Positions 41,438 to 51,594 are shown, numbered from the stretch's first letter. The stretch: 64,000 nucleotides of DNA from Haloplanus rubicundus (GCF_003342675.1 NZ_CP031148.1:2542001-2606000); one strand, 5' to 3'. The notes: generated from the letters alone by a model not told the origin. A program made the numbers and translations.

Positions 41438-42049
41438 TCACGCGTCCCGCAGGGCGTCCCGGAGGTCGTCGGCCGCGAGGCGGATCGTGTAGCCCGCGAC
41501 GGCCTCGGCGGCCGCCCAGTCGTCGCCCTCGGCCCGTTCGTCGAGCGTCGCGAGACCGTCGTCGAGACAGGCGGCCGTCTCCGCCCGGAGGTCCCGAAAG
41601 AGGTCGGCCCGGTCGCGGTCGTCGGCGGCGGCGAAGAAGTCGATCAGCCGTTCGTGGGTGCGCAGGCTGACGAGCGTCCGCCCGACCATCCCGCCCGCGA
41701 CCTGCTGGATCGGGTCCTCGCGACCCCGGAGGTAGGCGTGCATCGGCCCGGCGCGTTCGGCGTCGTGATCGGCGGGGTCGGCCATCGCGGCCCGGACCCG
41801 TCGGAAGTGGTCGGCCTCCTGGTCCGCCACCCCGGCGAACGTCTCGCGGAGGGCGGGGTTGGCCGCGGCGTCGGCCCACTCGCGAAACGTCTCGCGGGCG
41901 GCGTACTCGCTGTCCGCGGCCGCCCGCAACAGCGCCGCGGGGTCGGGGTCGCCGCCCGAGAGCGCCACCAGGAGGTCGGGGGAGCCGAGGAGGGAAAGCC
42001 CGTCGGCGTGTTCGGCTTCGACCGCCGCCCGGAGGCCATCGGCGTCCAT
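41438..42049 (-). CDS. Ferritin-like/rubrerythrin-like protein
   Basis: 203 residues, nearly all helical. ADSEYAARETFREWADAA, VADQEADHFRRVRAAM, RTHERLIDFFAAAD and AEAVAGYTIRLAADDLRDAL have Glu/His spacing compatible with a diiron four-helix bundle. A rubredoxin domain is absent. Likely peroxide- or iron-related but unproven. ATG 42049 is chosen. The next gene downstream in direction of transcription is the DUF3179 lipoprotein. Confidence 0.7.
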   Translation of the reverse strand: MDADGLRAAVEAEHADGLSLLGSPDLLVALSGGDPDPAALLRAAADSEYAARETFREWADAAANPALRETFAGVADQEADHFRRVRAAMADPADHDAERAGPMHAYLRGREDPIQQVAGGMVGRTLVSLRTHERLIDFFAAADDRDRADLFRDLRAETAACLDDGLATLDERAEGDDWAAAEAVAGYTIRLAADDLRDALRDA

Positions 42050-42127
42050 GCGCGCGGATACGGACGGGGTCGATTTCAAAGCGGGGGTCGAGAAATCACG
42101 ACGGCGCCCCCTCCGGTGGGCCGCCGC

Positions 42128-42454
42128 TCAGTCGTCGTCCGCGGCGGCCGCGTCGGTCGCCGACGCGTCCTCGATGCTCGGCGGGTACTTGCCCCGGTGC
42201 AGGACCAGGTCGCTCTGCGGGCGGGCCATGCAGGTCAGGGCGTACGATTCGGCCTCTTCCTCGGTCAGCGCCCGCGCGGCCGGCTGGGTCACCTCTCCCT
42301 CGATGATTTCGGCCGAACAGGCGAGACACATCCCGACGCGACAGGAGTACTCCTGTGCGATGCCGGCGTCGAGACACGCCGACAGGATGGTCCGCGTCTC
42401 GGGCACCTGAATCGTCTCGCCGGTGCCGACGAACTCGACGGTGTAGTCGGTCAT
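42128..42454 (-). CDS. Plant-type [2Fe-2S] ferredoxin
   Basis: 108 residues. YTVEFVGTGETIQVPETRTI and the cluster loop EYSCRVGMCLACSAEI give Cys-x4-Cys-x2-Cys; the fourth Cys is in YALTCMARPQSDL. It lacks the long N-terminal insertion of the major halophilic ferredoxin, so it is a paralogue. Electron carrier of unknown partner. Confidence 0.92.
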   Translation of the reverse strand: MTDYTVEFVGTGETIQVPETRTILSACLDAGIAQEYSCRVGMCLACSAEIIEGEVTQPAARALTEEEAESYALTCMARPQSDLVLHRGKYPPSIEDASATDAAAADDD

Positions 42455-42573
42455 GACGCGGCGTACGTCCGACCCGCTCAAAACTCTTTATTGTGGGCCG
42501 ACGACGACCCAGTTCGTCCGTGTGTGAGCCGTTCACCCTATCGAACCGGCGTGTCGGACTGGCGTCTGACACA

Positions 42574-42582
42574 AAATATATA
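42574..42582 (+). promoter_or_regulatory. Strong TATA box upstream of a possible sRNA
   Basis: AAATATATA, among the best TATA boxes in the window, about 26 bp before 42604. The only downstream frame (ATG 42605, 69 codons) is Arg-rich and antisense to lysW, so an RNA product seems likelier. Confidence 0.5.
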
Positions 42583-42603
42583 CCGATACGGTCCGGCCTA
42601 CGT

Positions 42604-42690
42604 AATGAGACGCAGGGGCTCGGGGGCAGTTGGTAGGGGTACTTCCTGTCCTCGGACGCCTGCGGGTGGTCTTTTATCGGCGATACGTCG
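42604..42690 (+). ncRNA. Small RNA candidate
   Basis: Predicted to start 25 nt after a strong TATA. CGCAGG near 42610 pairs with CCTGCG near 42661, and the stem is followed by GGTGGTCTTTTATC, a T-tract that would fit termination. Nothing else is seen in the 295-bp gap 42455-42749. If transcription read on it would run antisense to lysW. Confidence 0.3.
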
Positions 42691-42749
42691 GCAGCGGCGG
42701 CGCGGTGTTGACGAAAGAACGGATCGGTCGCCGGCGGCGACGGGCGTGT

Positions 42750-42914
42750 CTACTCGCCCCAGTCCTCTTCGAGTTCGGGGGCGGCGTCCAGTTCGACGGG
42801 ATCGACACCGATGACTTCGAGTTCGGCGCCACAGGTCCCACAGTCGACGATCTCTCCGACTTCCAGATCCTCGTGCAGGGTTACTTCGGCCCCACATTCG
42901 ACGCACTCGGGCAT
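42750..42914 (-). CDS. lysW: Amino-group carrier protein LysW
   Basis: 54 residues. MPECVECGAEVTLHEDLEVG then VDCGTCGAELEVIGVDPVEL: a four-Cys zinc ribbon (Cys4, Cys7, Cys25, Cys28), acidic, ending EEDWGE, the signature tail whose last glutamate carries the substrate amino group in LysW-dependent lysine/ornithine (arginine) synthesis. Normally encoded with lysX/argX, B, C and D genes; none is in this window. Too short for common open-frame cut-offs. Confidence 0.9.
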   Translation of the reverse strand: MPECVECGAEVTLHEDLEVGEIVDCGTCGAELEVIGVDPVELDAAPELEEDWGE

Positions 42915-42971
42915 GTTCGGCCGGCTTTTGGTGGTGGGGGGACTTGAAGGATGCCTTTCGGCCGCGACCGC

Positions 42972-43259
42972 TCAGTCCTCGCCGGCGAGGGGTTCGCCCT
43001 GTCGGTCGATCCGCGTGGCCGGGAGACCGGCGCGGTCGGCGTGTTCGCGCACCGCGTCCTCGCTTTCGGCCTGATAGTGACAGAAGGTGCCCGTCACCTC
43101 GCCGTCGTCGTTCGTCAGCACCTCGGAGTCGACCCAGCGGATGTCGACGCCCTCGGAGCGGAGTTCCTCGAGCGTCTCGCCCGACTGCTCGGCGGCTGCG
43201 TGGAGGTCGTCACGGCTGATCGGTTCGGGCAGTTCGCGGAGGATGAGGTAGTCGTTCAT
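42972..43259 (-). CDS. DUF4242 small protein
   Basis: 95 residues: MNDYLILRELPEPISRDDLH, ETLEELRSEGVDIRWVDSEV and GTFCHYQAESEDAVREHADR. The ferredoxin-like DUF4242 pattern with His in FCHYQAE; a related bacterial group binds nickel. Function in archaea unknown. ATG 43259 begins the conserved sequence. Confidence 0.82.
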   Translation of the reverse strand: MNDYLILRELPEPISRDDLHAAAEQSGETLEELRSEGVDIRWVDSEVLTNDDGEVTGTFCHYQAESEDAVREHADRAGLPATRIDRQGEPLAGED

Positions 43260-43428
43260 ACTCGATCCTAACAAACGCCCGCCCGGAGTTAAAACCCGGG
43301 GACGGGGAGCCGACACGCGACGGATGCCCGGAGAACCGGTGAGTAGCAAGTCCTAAGAGACGCAACCGCAAAGCGCGTGTCGATGACGCGACCCGTCGTG
43401 GCGACGCCCACCCCGCTCGGAGGCACGA

Positions 43429-43920
43429 ATGCCGATTGACGTCGTCTGGGGAACGGGGTCGGGACGGACCGAACTCGGGGCCTTCGACGCCGCCCTGAGC
43501 GACGCGAACGTCCACAACTACAACCTGGTCGAACTCTCCTCCATCGTCCCCGAGGGGGCGACGGTCGAACGCGTCGGCGCGCTCGACTCGGGGCGGTGGA
43601 CGACGGGCGACCTGGTGGCGGTCGTCCTGGCGTCGCGGACGTCGTCGACGCCGGGCGAACGGGTCGCCGCCGGCCTCGGCTGGGCGCTCGCCGAGGAGGG
43701 CGGCGTCTTCGTCGAGAACGACGCGCCGACGGCCGCGGCGTGCGAGCGGCTCCTAGACGCGAACCTCGCGGACGCGCGGTCGATTCGCGACTGGCACTGG
43801 ACGGGCGAGAGCGAGCGGCAAGTCGTCGAGGGCGTCGTCGGCGACGCGGGCGCCGGGGCGGCGGTGGTCGCCGCCGTCTTCCACCCCATCTCGGGCGGTT
43901 ACCGCGACGACGACCGGTAG
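43429..43920 (+). CDS. pdaD: Pyruvoyl-dependent arginine decarboxylase
   Basis: 163 residues. Converts arginine to agmatine, needed in archaea for polyamines and for agmatidine in tRNA-Ile2. Autocleavage at the Ser-Ser of LVELSSIVPEGA should give the pyruvoyl group on the larger chain. GTGSGRTELGAFDAAL, GERVAAGLGWALAEEGGVFV and the C-terminal VVAAVFHPISGGYRDD agree with the family. Single gene. Confidence 0.93.
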   Translation: MPIDVVWGTGSGRTELGAFDAALSDANVHNYNLVELSSIVPEGATVERVGALDSGRWTTGDLVAVVLASRTSSTPGERVAAGLGWALAEEGGVFVENDAPTAAACERLLDANLADARSIRDWHWTGESERQVVEGVVGDAGAGAAVVAAVFHPISGGYRDDDR

Positions 43921-43926
43921 ACCGAA

Positions 43927-44130
43927 TCACAGCCGAGCGTACTGCGTGATCCCCCACGCGAAGACGGCGACGCCGACGATGAAGACGGTGAGCGTCGCGA
44001 GCAACGGTCTGGGGGCGAGCGTCGGACCGCCGAGGAAGGGACCGCGGACGACCAGATAACCCGCACCGAGGGAGACGACGAGGCCGACGGCCCCGACGAC
44101 ACCGGCGACGAGCTGGGCGAGCGAGGTCAC
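43927..44130 (-). CDS. Two-TM small membrane protein
   Basis: 67 residues: helix 1 AQLVAGVVGAVGLVVSLGAG, a GPFLGGPTLAPRPL loop and helix 2 LATLTVFIVGVAVFAWGITQ, ending YARL. Resembles small haloarchaeal membrane families (DUF7534-like, from memory). It ends just after pdaD and is followed upstream by acylphosphatase on the same strand, 10 bp away, so the two may form an operon. Confidence 0.65.
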   Translation of the reverse strand: MTSLAQLVAGVVGAVGLVVSLGAGYLVVRGPFLGGPTLAPRPLLATLTVFIVGVAVFAWGITQYARL

Positions 44131-44140
44131 CGTCGCCCCG

Positions 44141-44419
44141 TCATCGCCGGATCGAGAACCCCGATTCGGCCCGTGGCTCCTCGTACGATACGTCGACGTC
44201 GCGGACGGTGGCGGCGGGACTACCGGTGTGACACCACTCGATCATCTCCTCGACGGCCGCCTCGCTGCCCTCGAAGACGGCCTCGACACGGCCGTCCGCC
44301 AAGTTGCGCACCCAGCCGTCGACGTCTCTGGCGCGTGCGGCGTCGCGGGTGTTCGCCCGGTAGTAGACGCCCTGGACCCGGCCGGAAACGAACACCCGGG
44401 CCCGCGTTCGGTCGCTCAT
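44141..44419 (-). CDS. acyP: Acylphosphatase
   Basis: 92 residues. Hydrolyses acylphosphates. RARVFVSGRVQGVYYRANT contains the phosphate-binding loop and catalytic Arg; GWVRNLADGRVEAVFEG holds the catalytic Asn. The C-terminus SYEEPRAESGFSIRR is typical. Cytoplasmic. Confidence 0.95.
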   Translation of the reverse strand: MSDRTRARVFVSGRVQGVYYRANTRDAARARDVDGWVRNLADGRVEAVFEGSEAAVEEMIEWCHTGSPAATVRDVDVSYEEPRAESGFSIRR

Positions 44420-44478
44420 GGGCGACCATTGGGGTCCATCGGTAAAAACCCGAACCGCACGGCCGCCGCGAGCGGAGA

Positions 44479-44486
44479 TTTATATT
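44479..44486 (+). promoter_or_regulatory. TATA box of the 44510 Usp gene
   Basis: TTTATATT centred 28 bp before ATG 44510; predicts a leaderless transcript. Confidence 0.6.
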
Positions 44487-44509
44487 GATTAGCTAACATA
44501 CGTTACTGT

Positions 44510-44962
44510 ATGTATAGTGATATTCTCGTGCCGACGGACGGCAGCGACGCGTCGGCGGTGGCGCTCGACCACGCGCTGAGTCTGGCCGCACGGTACGACG
44601 CTCGCGTTCACGGGTTGTACGTCGTCGACTGGGAGCCGTACGGCCTGGTGGAGGAGGGGAAGTCCATCGTCGTCGACAGGCTTCACGACGAAGGGGCGGC
44701 GGCCGTGGCGTCGGTCGAGGAGGCGGCCGAGTCGGCCGGGGTGAACGTGCGGACGAGCGTCGTCGAGGGCGACGTCCACCGACGCATCATCGACTACGCG
44801 GGCGACGAGGGCATCGATCTGATTGTGATGGGCACGCACGGGCGACGGGGGCTGGATCGCCTCATCCTCGGAAGCGTTACCGAGCGCGTCGTGCGGTCGT
44901 CGCCCGTGCCGGTGTTGACGGTGCGACAGCGGCCGACGGACGGGGACGAAACGCGACCGTAG
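44510..44962 (+). CDS. Universal stress protein UspA, ATP-binding type
   Basis: 150 residues. ILVPTDGSDASAVALDHALS and LIVMGTHGRRGLDRLILGSV carry the full G-x2-G-x9-G-S motif, so ATP binding is likely. Strong TATA and leaderless start suggest high expression. Fourth Usp of the window. Confidence 0.95.
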   Translation: MYSDILVPTDGSDASAVALDHALSLAARYDARVHGLYVVDWEPYGLVEEGKSIVVDRLHDEGAAAVASVEEAAESAGVNVRTSVVEGDVHRRIIDYAGDEGIDLIVMGTHGRRGLDRLILGSVTERVVRSSPVPVLTVRQRPTDGDETRP

Positions 44963-44984
44963 ACCGGAGCCGGGGACGGGGCCG

Positions 44985-45863
44985 TCAGAGCCACGGCGCC
45001 CGCGACTCGTCCTCGATGGGGAACGGGGACGGGCGGGCGTCGTCGTCGGCGGTGGCCGGGGCGTCGTCCTCGTCGCTCGCGTCGGCGGCGTCCCCGTCCT
45101 GATCCACGTCGCCGTCCGCCTCGGCCGCCGAGGCGGCGTCGGGATCGTACGAGAACACCGCGGTCACACAGAGGACGCCCAGCGCGACGGGCGCCTCGGT
45201 GGGCATCAGGCCGAGGACCGACAGGGCGAGCATCCCGAGGGCGACGGCGCTCCCGAACCGGAACAGGTCGAGGTCGACCGACTCCTGGAGCACCGGCCCG
45301 AGCGCCGCGACCAGCATGGCGAAGCCGACGCCGACGCCCGCGGCGGCGACGCCGCGGAGGACGAGGCCGGAGTCGGTGACGAACGTCACCGACGCACCGG
45401 CGGGCTGGAGGCTGGCGACGAGGCCGAGACCGATGATGACCGCCGGCCGGGGCAGGTACTCGCCGACCCGGGCACTCGCCGTCTTCGCCGCGACGGTCAG
45501 GATGACCAGCCCGGCGAACCGCTGGAAGACGGCCATATCGATGACGGTCTGGACCGTCGGCGCCAGTGCCGCCTCGATGGCCGCCGCGGGGAGCAGGACG
45601 ACGCCCAACAGGGCGATGGCCCGCATCCGCTCGCGGGGCGATCCGTCCATCTCCGCGAGGACGACGGCGACGGTCGCCGATCCACCGAAGATGAGCAGGC
45701 CGGCCTCGAGGATGCCGAACGGGTACGTGAGCGCGCCAGCCAGGATCAACGCCGGGAAGATGCCGTCGATCAGCGGGAGGGCCATCACCGTGGCGAGGAG
45801 CTTGGTCGCGCCGCCCACCTGTCGCTCGAGGCGGAGTGCGACCGGATGCTGTGAGACGCTCAT
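44985..45863 (-). CDS. DUF5794 membrane protein
   Basis: 292 residues, about seven transmembrane helices: LPLIDGIFPALILAGALTYP, ILEAGLLIFGGSATVAVVLA, ALLGVVLLPAAAIEAAL, AVIIGLGLVASLQPAGASVT and others. A very acidic C-terminal tail (DGDVDQDGDAADASDEDDAP) is cytoplasmic. Corresponds to the haloarchaeal DUF5794 family as I remember it; function unknown. Confidence 0.8.
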   Translation of the reverse strand: MSVSQHPVALRLERQVGGATKLLATVMALPLIDGIFPALILAGALTYPFGILEAGLLIFGGSATVAVVLAEMDGSPRERMRAIALLGVVLLPAAAIEAALAPTVQTVIDMAVFQRFAGLVILTVAAKTASARVGEYLPRPAVIIGLGLVASLQPAGASVTFVTDSGLVLRGVAAAGVGVGFAMLVAALGPVLQESVDLDLFRFGSAVALGMLALSVLGLMPTEAPVALGVLCVTAVFSYDPDAASAAEADGDVDQDGDAADASDEDDAPATADDDARPSPFPIEDESRAPWL

Positions 45864-45869
45864 GCCACG

Positions 45870-46046
45870 CTAGCGGCCGTAACCATCGGCCGACCGGTGG
45901 TGTAACGCCCTCGATCTGCCCGCGTCGACGACGTGTTCGGTTCCGAAGCGTTTGAAATTGGCCACGCGTGTAAAGGAGATGCCGGAGTCCGCGATGGAAC
46001 TCGTCCGAACGGCAGTACGCGTGGCGGTGGAACGCTTCGAAGCCAT
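45870..46046 (-). CDS. Doubtful small frame in the 45864-46160 gap
   Basis: A TATA-like GTTTAATAC (minus strand, about 46072) lies 26 bp before ATG 46046, which opens a 58-codon frame (MASKRSTATRTAVRTSSIAD onward) ending just before the DUF5794 start. GC3 is moderate and the protein resembles nothing known. Alternatively the promoter serves the DUF5794 gene with a 180-nt leader. The rest of the 297-bp gap shows nothing. Confidence 0.25.
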   Translation of the reverse strand: MASKRSTATRTAVRTSSIADSGISFTRVANFKRFGTEHVVDAGRSRALHHRSADGYGR

Positions 46047-46160
46047 GTCCGAAAAGTGGGCCACGGAAGTATTAAACGTTGCGTGGGAGGCAGACACACG
46101 ACCGATTCCACCACGTCATGGGTGGACAAAGGGAGGGTTTCGACGGCTTCTGCGTGACGT

Positions 46161-47183
46161 TCACTCGTCCAGCCGGCGGGCCACCTCGACGGCCCGGTCC
46201 TCGCCCGCGTCGACGACGACGGCCGTGGTCACGCCGCCGTCAGTCCAGTAGACGACGGCGCGGTCACGAACCGCGGTGACGTTCGCGTCGTGGCCGTTCA
46301 CCGTCACCGCCGTCGCGTTCTCACGGTCGAACTCGCGGTCGCTCGTCGTCGAAATCACGGTCACGTTATCGCCGCCGTCGCGATACTCCTGAGCGACCGT
46401 CGTCGACGACGACCGTGTGAGCACGCTCGCCTCGCGGAAGGTGGCGTCGAGTGTCGGCAGGTCGAGGGTCGTGTTTGCCTGCACGGCCGCGAAGGAGTCG
46501 TAGCGCTCGACGGACGTGACGGCGATCCGGTCCGCCGGCGGGTCGAACGTGCTGTCGTGGACGCTCACGTTGAACTGCGTGTCGCCGTAGTCGACCGTCG
46601 TCCGGTTCCTGCCGTCGGTCAGTTCCGCCCGGAGGAGGCGGGAATCGGACTGGGCGATCCAGAGCGTCGCGGTCCCCTCGCCGTCGTCGTGACGCACCTC
46701 GACGACGTGGGCGTCGGTCCCGTCGTCGCTATCGCTCCGGAGGTACTCGGCGGTGACGTTCTCCCAGCCGTCGAGCGAGTGGTCGGTGAGGTTCGTCGGC
46801 ACGGAGGCGGTATCGGTCGGACGGACGGACGCGTTGCGGTCCCACGCGGCGGTGCGGTTGGGGCCGACGTACCACGCGATGGATTCGTTCACGCCGGTCC
46901 GGTAGGTTCCGTTGTCGGTCGTGACGACCGTCCGGGACTGGTTGCCGGCGGCGGCGACGTCGACCGTCGCCGTCCGGTTGGCCGTGTCGTTGCTGACGGT
47001 TACCTCGGCGGTGGTCACGAGACTCTCGGCGTCGGCGTAGCGGTCGCGGGTGTCGTTGAGCACCGCGTCGCCGGAGGGCTGCCCGGACTGGCCGCCCGTG
47101 ATCGCCGCGCCGGCGCCGACCACGAGCGACACCGCGACGACCACGAGCACGAGCCGTCGCCAGTCGCCGAACGTGGGTTGCAT
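46161..47183 (-). CDS. Exported LolA-like/DUF2092-like protein
   Basis: 340 residues. An N-terminal hydrophobic segment (LVLVVVAVSLVVGAGAAITG) serves as signal or anchor. The body is Asn/Thr/Asp-rich with many N-x-T/S glycosylation sequons (NDTANRTATV, NGTYRT, NRTAAWDRNASV). The ATLWIAQSDSRLLRAEL pattern is that of outer-membrane-lipoprotein carrier (LolA)-like proteins of archaea. It is divergent from the MacB-type ABC transporter genes, so it may be their partner. Confidence 0.78.
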   Translation of the reverse strand: MQPTFGDWRRLVLVVVAVSLVVGAGAAITGGQSGQPSGDAVLNDTRDRYADAESLVTTAEVTVSNDTANRTATVDVAAAGNQSRTVVTTDNGTYRTGVNESIAWYVGPNRTAAWDRNASVRPTDTASVPTNLTDHSLDGWENVTAEYLRSDSDDGTDAHVVEVRHDDGEGTATLWIAQSDSRLLRAELTDGRNRTTVDYGDTQFNVSVHDSTFDPPADRIAVTSVERYDSFAAVQANTTLDLPTLDATFREASVLTRSSSTTVAQEYRDGGDNVTVISTTSDREFDRENATAVTVNGHDANVTAVRDRAVVYWTDGGVTTAVVVDAGEDRAVEVARRLDE

Positions 47184-47266
47184 GGGTGACGTTACGGGCA
47201 CGTCTCAAAGAAGGTGGCGCCCGGCGTGGCACACGACTCATAAGCCTCCCGTCCGAACGGGGGGCG

Positions 47267-47994
<728 letters not shown>

Positions 47995-47995
<1 letters not shown>

Positions 47996-49230
47996 TGGAC
48001 CCTCGCGAGGCGGTCCGGATCGCTCTCCGCTCGATCCGGAGCCACAAACTGCGGTCGACGCTGACCGTCGTCGGTCTCGTCATCGGCATCGCGTCGGTCA
48101 TCGTCTTCGCCACGTTCGGCGCGAGCGTGAAGGCGGAGGTGATCGGCGACATCGAGGGATCGAGCGCCAACAACGTCTACGCCTTCGCGACGCCCGAGGA
48201 CGACGAGGGGTTCGATCAGGTGATCCAGCCGGTGTTCACCGAACGGGACGTGTCGGCACTCGAATCGCTCTCGGGGGTGACGAACGTCATCCCGCGGGGC
48301 ACGGTGGACGCGAACTCCCTAACCTTCGGGAACGACACGATAGCCCGACAACGGGTGACGGCGACGACGCCGGAGACGTTCGACGAGGGGTCGGTCGTCG
48401 CCGGCCGGGGGTTCCGTTCGGGGACGAGCGAGGTGGTGCTCAACGAGCGGGCGGCGCAGTCGTTCGACGAGAACGTCACCGTCGGCGACCGGCTGACGCT
48501 CTCGCTGGCGGAGAATCGGACGGCCGAGTTGACCGTCGTCGGCATCGTCAACGGCACCGAAGGGCAGTTGCCCGTCAGCGACTTCGCGGAGGGGTCGCGG
48601 GTGTACGTACCGGTCGACCCCTTCTACCGGACGGTCGTCGAGAGCCCGAGCGTGGGCGTGCGCCAGCGGGCGTACCCGCAGGTGACGGTCGTAACCGATC
48701 CGACGACGACCGAGGCGACGCGGGCGGCCGTCGAGTCGTACCTGCGCGAGGAGTCGGACGCCCGCCAACTGCTCCCGCAGAGGGCGACGCTGACGGCGCG
48801 GACGAGCGGCGACTTCGTGGCGCAGGTGGCGTCGGTCATCGAGCGCATCACGCGGTTCGTGACGGGCGTGGCGGTGATCGGACTGGTCGTCGGCGCCATC
48901 GGCATCGCGAACATCATGCTCGTGAGCGTCACGGAACGGACGCGAGAGATCGGCGTCATGAAAGCGGTCGGGGCGCGCAACCGCGACGTACTCGTCCTCT
49001 TTCTCGTCGAGGCGGGGCTGCTCGGGACTATCGGGGCGGTACTGGCGCTCCCGGTCGGACTCGTCGTGGGCTACGCCGCGACACGGTACGCGGAGGTGAC
49101 CTTCGCGCTGGCGCCGGTGTGGATGGTCACGGCCGTCGCCGTCGGCGTGGTCGTCGGCGTCGTCGCCGGCCTGTATCCGGCGTGGCGGGCGGCGCGGGTC
49201 GACCCCATCGACGCGCTCCGGTACGAGTGA
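47995..49230 (+). CDS. MacB-type ABC transporter permease
   Basis: 411 residues. N-terminal helix SHKLRSTLTVVGLVIGIASV, a large extracytoplasmic MacB_PCD domain (about 45-260) and three C-terminal helices (VTGVAVIGLVVGAIGIANIM, FLVEAGLLGTIGAVLALPVG, VGVVVGVVAGLYPAWRAARV). The coupling sequence SVTERTREIGVMKAVGARNR is the FtsX/MacB hallmark. Such systems export or extract lipoproteins or peptides by mechanotransmission. The divergent LolA-like gene is a plausible partner. Confidence 0.93.
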
Positions 49231-49325
49231 GACTGCCGACCCGACCGCGATCGGGGTGTGTGTACGCGACACACCCGCAGACGCCGTCTCGCAACGTTTT
49301 TCCCGGCGGCGAGAGGACAGTTTAC

Positions 49326-50822
49326 ATGGCGAACGACGTTCCCGACGCGGGACCCTTCTCGGAGAAACTGCGAGTACCGGAGTCGCTGACGTTCGACGAC
49401 GTGCTCCTCCGCCCGATGGAGAGCCACGTCGAACCGGACGAGGCGGACGTGTCGACGCAGGTGTCGACGAGCGTCACGCTCAACATTCCCATCCTCTCGG
49501 CCGCCATGGACACGGTGACCGAGAGCGACCTCGCCATCGCGATGGCGCGCAACGGCGGTATCGGCGTCCTCCACCGCAACATGACCGTCGACGAGATGAT
49601 CGTCGAAATCGAGCGCGTCAAACGCGCGGACGAACTCGTGATCCGGCGGGAGGACGTGGTGACGGCCGAGCCGGACCAGACCGTCCGCGAGGTGGACGAG
49701 ATGATGGAGCGCGAGGGCGTCAGCGGGGCGCCCGTCGTCGACGAGGACGACACGGTCCTCGGCATCATCTCGGGCACCGACATCCGGCCCTACCTCGAAG
49801 TCGGCGAGTCCGACGAGGTGCGCAAGGCGATGACCGACGAGGTCATCACCGCCGCCGAGGGCGTCACGGCGCGTGACGCGCTGGAACTCATGTACGACCA
49901 CAAGATCGAACGGGTGCCCATCGTCGACGACGAGAACCGCCTCGTCGGCCTCGTCACGATGCAGGGCATCCTCCAGCGGCGGGAACACGAGAACGCCGCC
50001 CGCGACGAGGACGGCGCGCTCCGCGTCGGCGTCGCCGTCGGACCCTTCGAGGACGACCGCGCCCGCGCCGCCGACGAGGCCGGCGCGGACGTGCTCTTCA
50101 TCGACTGCGCCCACGCCCACAACCGGAACGTGATCGACAGCGCCCGCGAGATCAAAGAGTCCGTCGCGGCGGACGTGGTGGTCGGCAACATCGGCACCCG
50201 CGAGGCCGCCGAGGCGGTCGTCGACTTCGCGGACGGCGTGAAGGTCGGCATCGGACCGGGATCGATCTGTACGACCCGGGTCGTCACCGGTGCGGGGATG
50301 CCCCAGATCACCGCCGTCTCGGAGGTGGCCGACGTGGCCAGTCGACACGACGTGCCGGTCATCGCCGACGGCGGCATCCGCTACTCCGGCGACGCGATCA
50401 AGGCCGTCGCCGCCGGCGCCGACGCCGTCATGCTCGGTTCCTACTTCGCCGGCACCGACGAGGCGCCGGGCCGCGTCATCACGATGAACGGCAAGAAGTA
50501 CAAGCAGTACCGCGGCATGGGGTCGGTCGGCGCGATGCGGTCCGGTGGCGGCGACCGCTACCTGAAAGAGGAGGACGACGACGAGGGGTTCGTCCCCGAG
50601 GGCGTCGAGGCCGCCACCCCGTACAAGGGCACGCTCGCCTCCGAGCTCCACCAGCTCGTCGGCGGCATGAAGTCGGGCATGGGCTACGTCGGTGCGGCGA
50701 CGATTCCGGAGTTCAAAGAACGGTCCCGGTTCGTCCGGGTGTCCGCCGCCGGACAGACCGAGGGCCACCCCCACGACGTGATGATCACGGACGAGGCGCC
50801 GAACTACAGCCCACAGGAGTAG
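49326..50822 (+). CDS. guaB: Inosine-5'-monophosphate dehydrogenase GuaB
   Basis: 498 residues; oxidises IMP to XMP with NAD, the committed step to [23 protein letters not shown] begins the barrel; a CBS pair (about 100-215; [27 protein letters not shown]) is inserted. The catalytic Cys loop is [18 protein letters not shown] and the flap [10 protein letters not shown]. Length and domain order are complete. Single gene. Confidence 0.97.
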   Translation: MANDVPDAGPFSEKLRVPESLTFDDVLLRPMESHVEPDEADVSTQVSTSVTLNIPILSAAMDTVTESDLAIAMARNGGIGVLHRNMTVDEMIVEIERVKRADELVIRREDVVTAEPDQTVREVDEMMEREGVSGAPVVDEDDTVLGIISGTDIRPYLEVGESDEVRKAMTDEVITAAEGVTARDALELMYDHKIERVPIVDDENRLVGLVTMQGILQRREHENAARDEDGALRVGVAVGPFEDDRARAADEAGADVLFIDCAHAHNRNVIDSAREIKESVAADVVVGNIGTREAAEAVVDFADGVKVGIGPGSICTTRVVTGAGMPQITAVSEVADVASRHDVPVIADGGIRYSGDAIKAVAAGADAVMLGSYFAGTDEAPGRVITMNGKKYKQYRGMGSVGAMRSGGGDRYLKEEDDDEGFVPEGVEAATPYKGTLASELHQLVGGMKSGMGYVGAATIPEFKERSRFVRVSAAGQTEGHPHDVMITDEAPNYSPQE

Positions 50823-50941
50823 TGACGAGCGACGACGGCGGTGGAAACGGCCCGTTCTGGGGTTTCCGCAAGGGGTATTTTGATATACGTCGACGAACCA
50901 CTAGCTATCGTGAGTGGCTGGGTTCCTCTTCGGGTGCACAC

Positions 50942-51532
50942 ATGAGCGACGACACCCCTCTCGTCCTCGTCGTCGAGGACGAACGTGATCTGACCGATCT
51001 TTACCGAACGTGGCTCGCCAAATCCTACCGAGTGCGAACGGCACGCGACGGCCGAACGGCGCTCGACGAACTCGACGACGAGGTCGACATCGTGTTGCTC
51101 GACCGTCGGATGCCCGACCTCTCCGGCGACGAGGTGCTCGATCGAATCCGAGAACGTGACCTCGACTGCCGGATCGCGATGGTGACGGCGGTCGAACCCG
51201 ACACCGACATCGTCGACATGGCGTTCGACGACTATCTCGTCAAGCCGGTCTCCGAGGAGGAACTCGTCCGGACGGTCGAGAACCTCCGCATCCGGGACGA
51301 GTACGATGGCGGTGTCAAACGGCTCTTTTCGCTCGCTTCGAAGAAGGCGCTCCTCGAATCCGAGAAGGATCTACTCGAACTCGAATCGAACAGCGACTAC
51401 CAGCGGCTCTGTGCGGATCTCACTGATCTTCGCTCCGATCTCGACGACAAACTCGCTCGACTCAGCGAGAGCGACGACCTCACGCTGATCTACCAGGATC
51501 TGGCGCGGGACGACGCTGATCGAGACGAGTAA
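50942..51532 (+). CDS. HalX-type response regulator
   Basis: 196 residues. Receiver domain (about 5-120) with acidic pocket VVEDERD, phosphorylation Asp54 in VLLDRRMPDLSG, switch Thr in VTAVEPD and Lys in YLVKPVS. The C-terminal HalX domain (about 120-190; LFSLASKKALLESEKDLLEL, LCADLTDLRSDLDDKLARL) is a haloarchaeal coiled output domain. ATG 50942 is chosen. It lies upstream of and in the same direction as the repeat-peptide gene, but a 159-bp AT-rich gap separates them. Confidence 0.93.
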   Translation: MSDDTPLVLVVEDERDLTDLYRTWLAKSYRVRTARDGRTALDELDDEVDIVLLDRRMPDLSGDEVLDRIRERDLDCRIAMVTAVEPDTDIVDMAFDDYLVKPVSEEELVRTVENLRIRDEYDGGVKRLFSLASKKALLESEKDLLELESNSDYQRLCADLTDLRSDLDDKLARLSESDDLTLIYQDLARDDADRDE

Positions 51533-51594
51533 CCGGAGACACGGCTCCCCGTCGACGTACGTCCCCGCTCCGTCCGCCGATTTCTTTTTCCGCC

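Noticed and set aside
45952..46251. A 99-codon plus-strand frame in the 45.9-46.2 kb gap
   Set aside because: Its 3' third overlaps the convergent LolA-like gene and becomes Ser/Thr/Arg low-complexity; no promoter at the right place.
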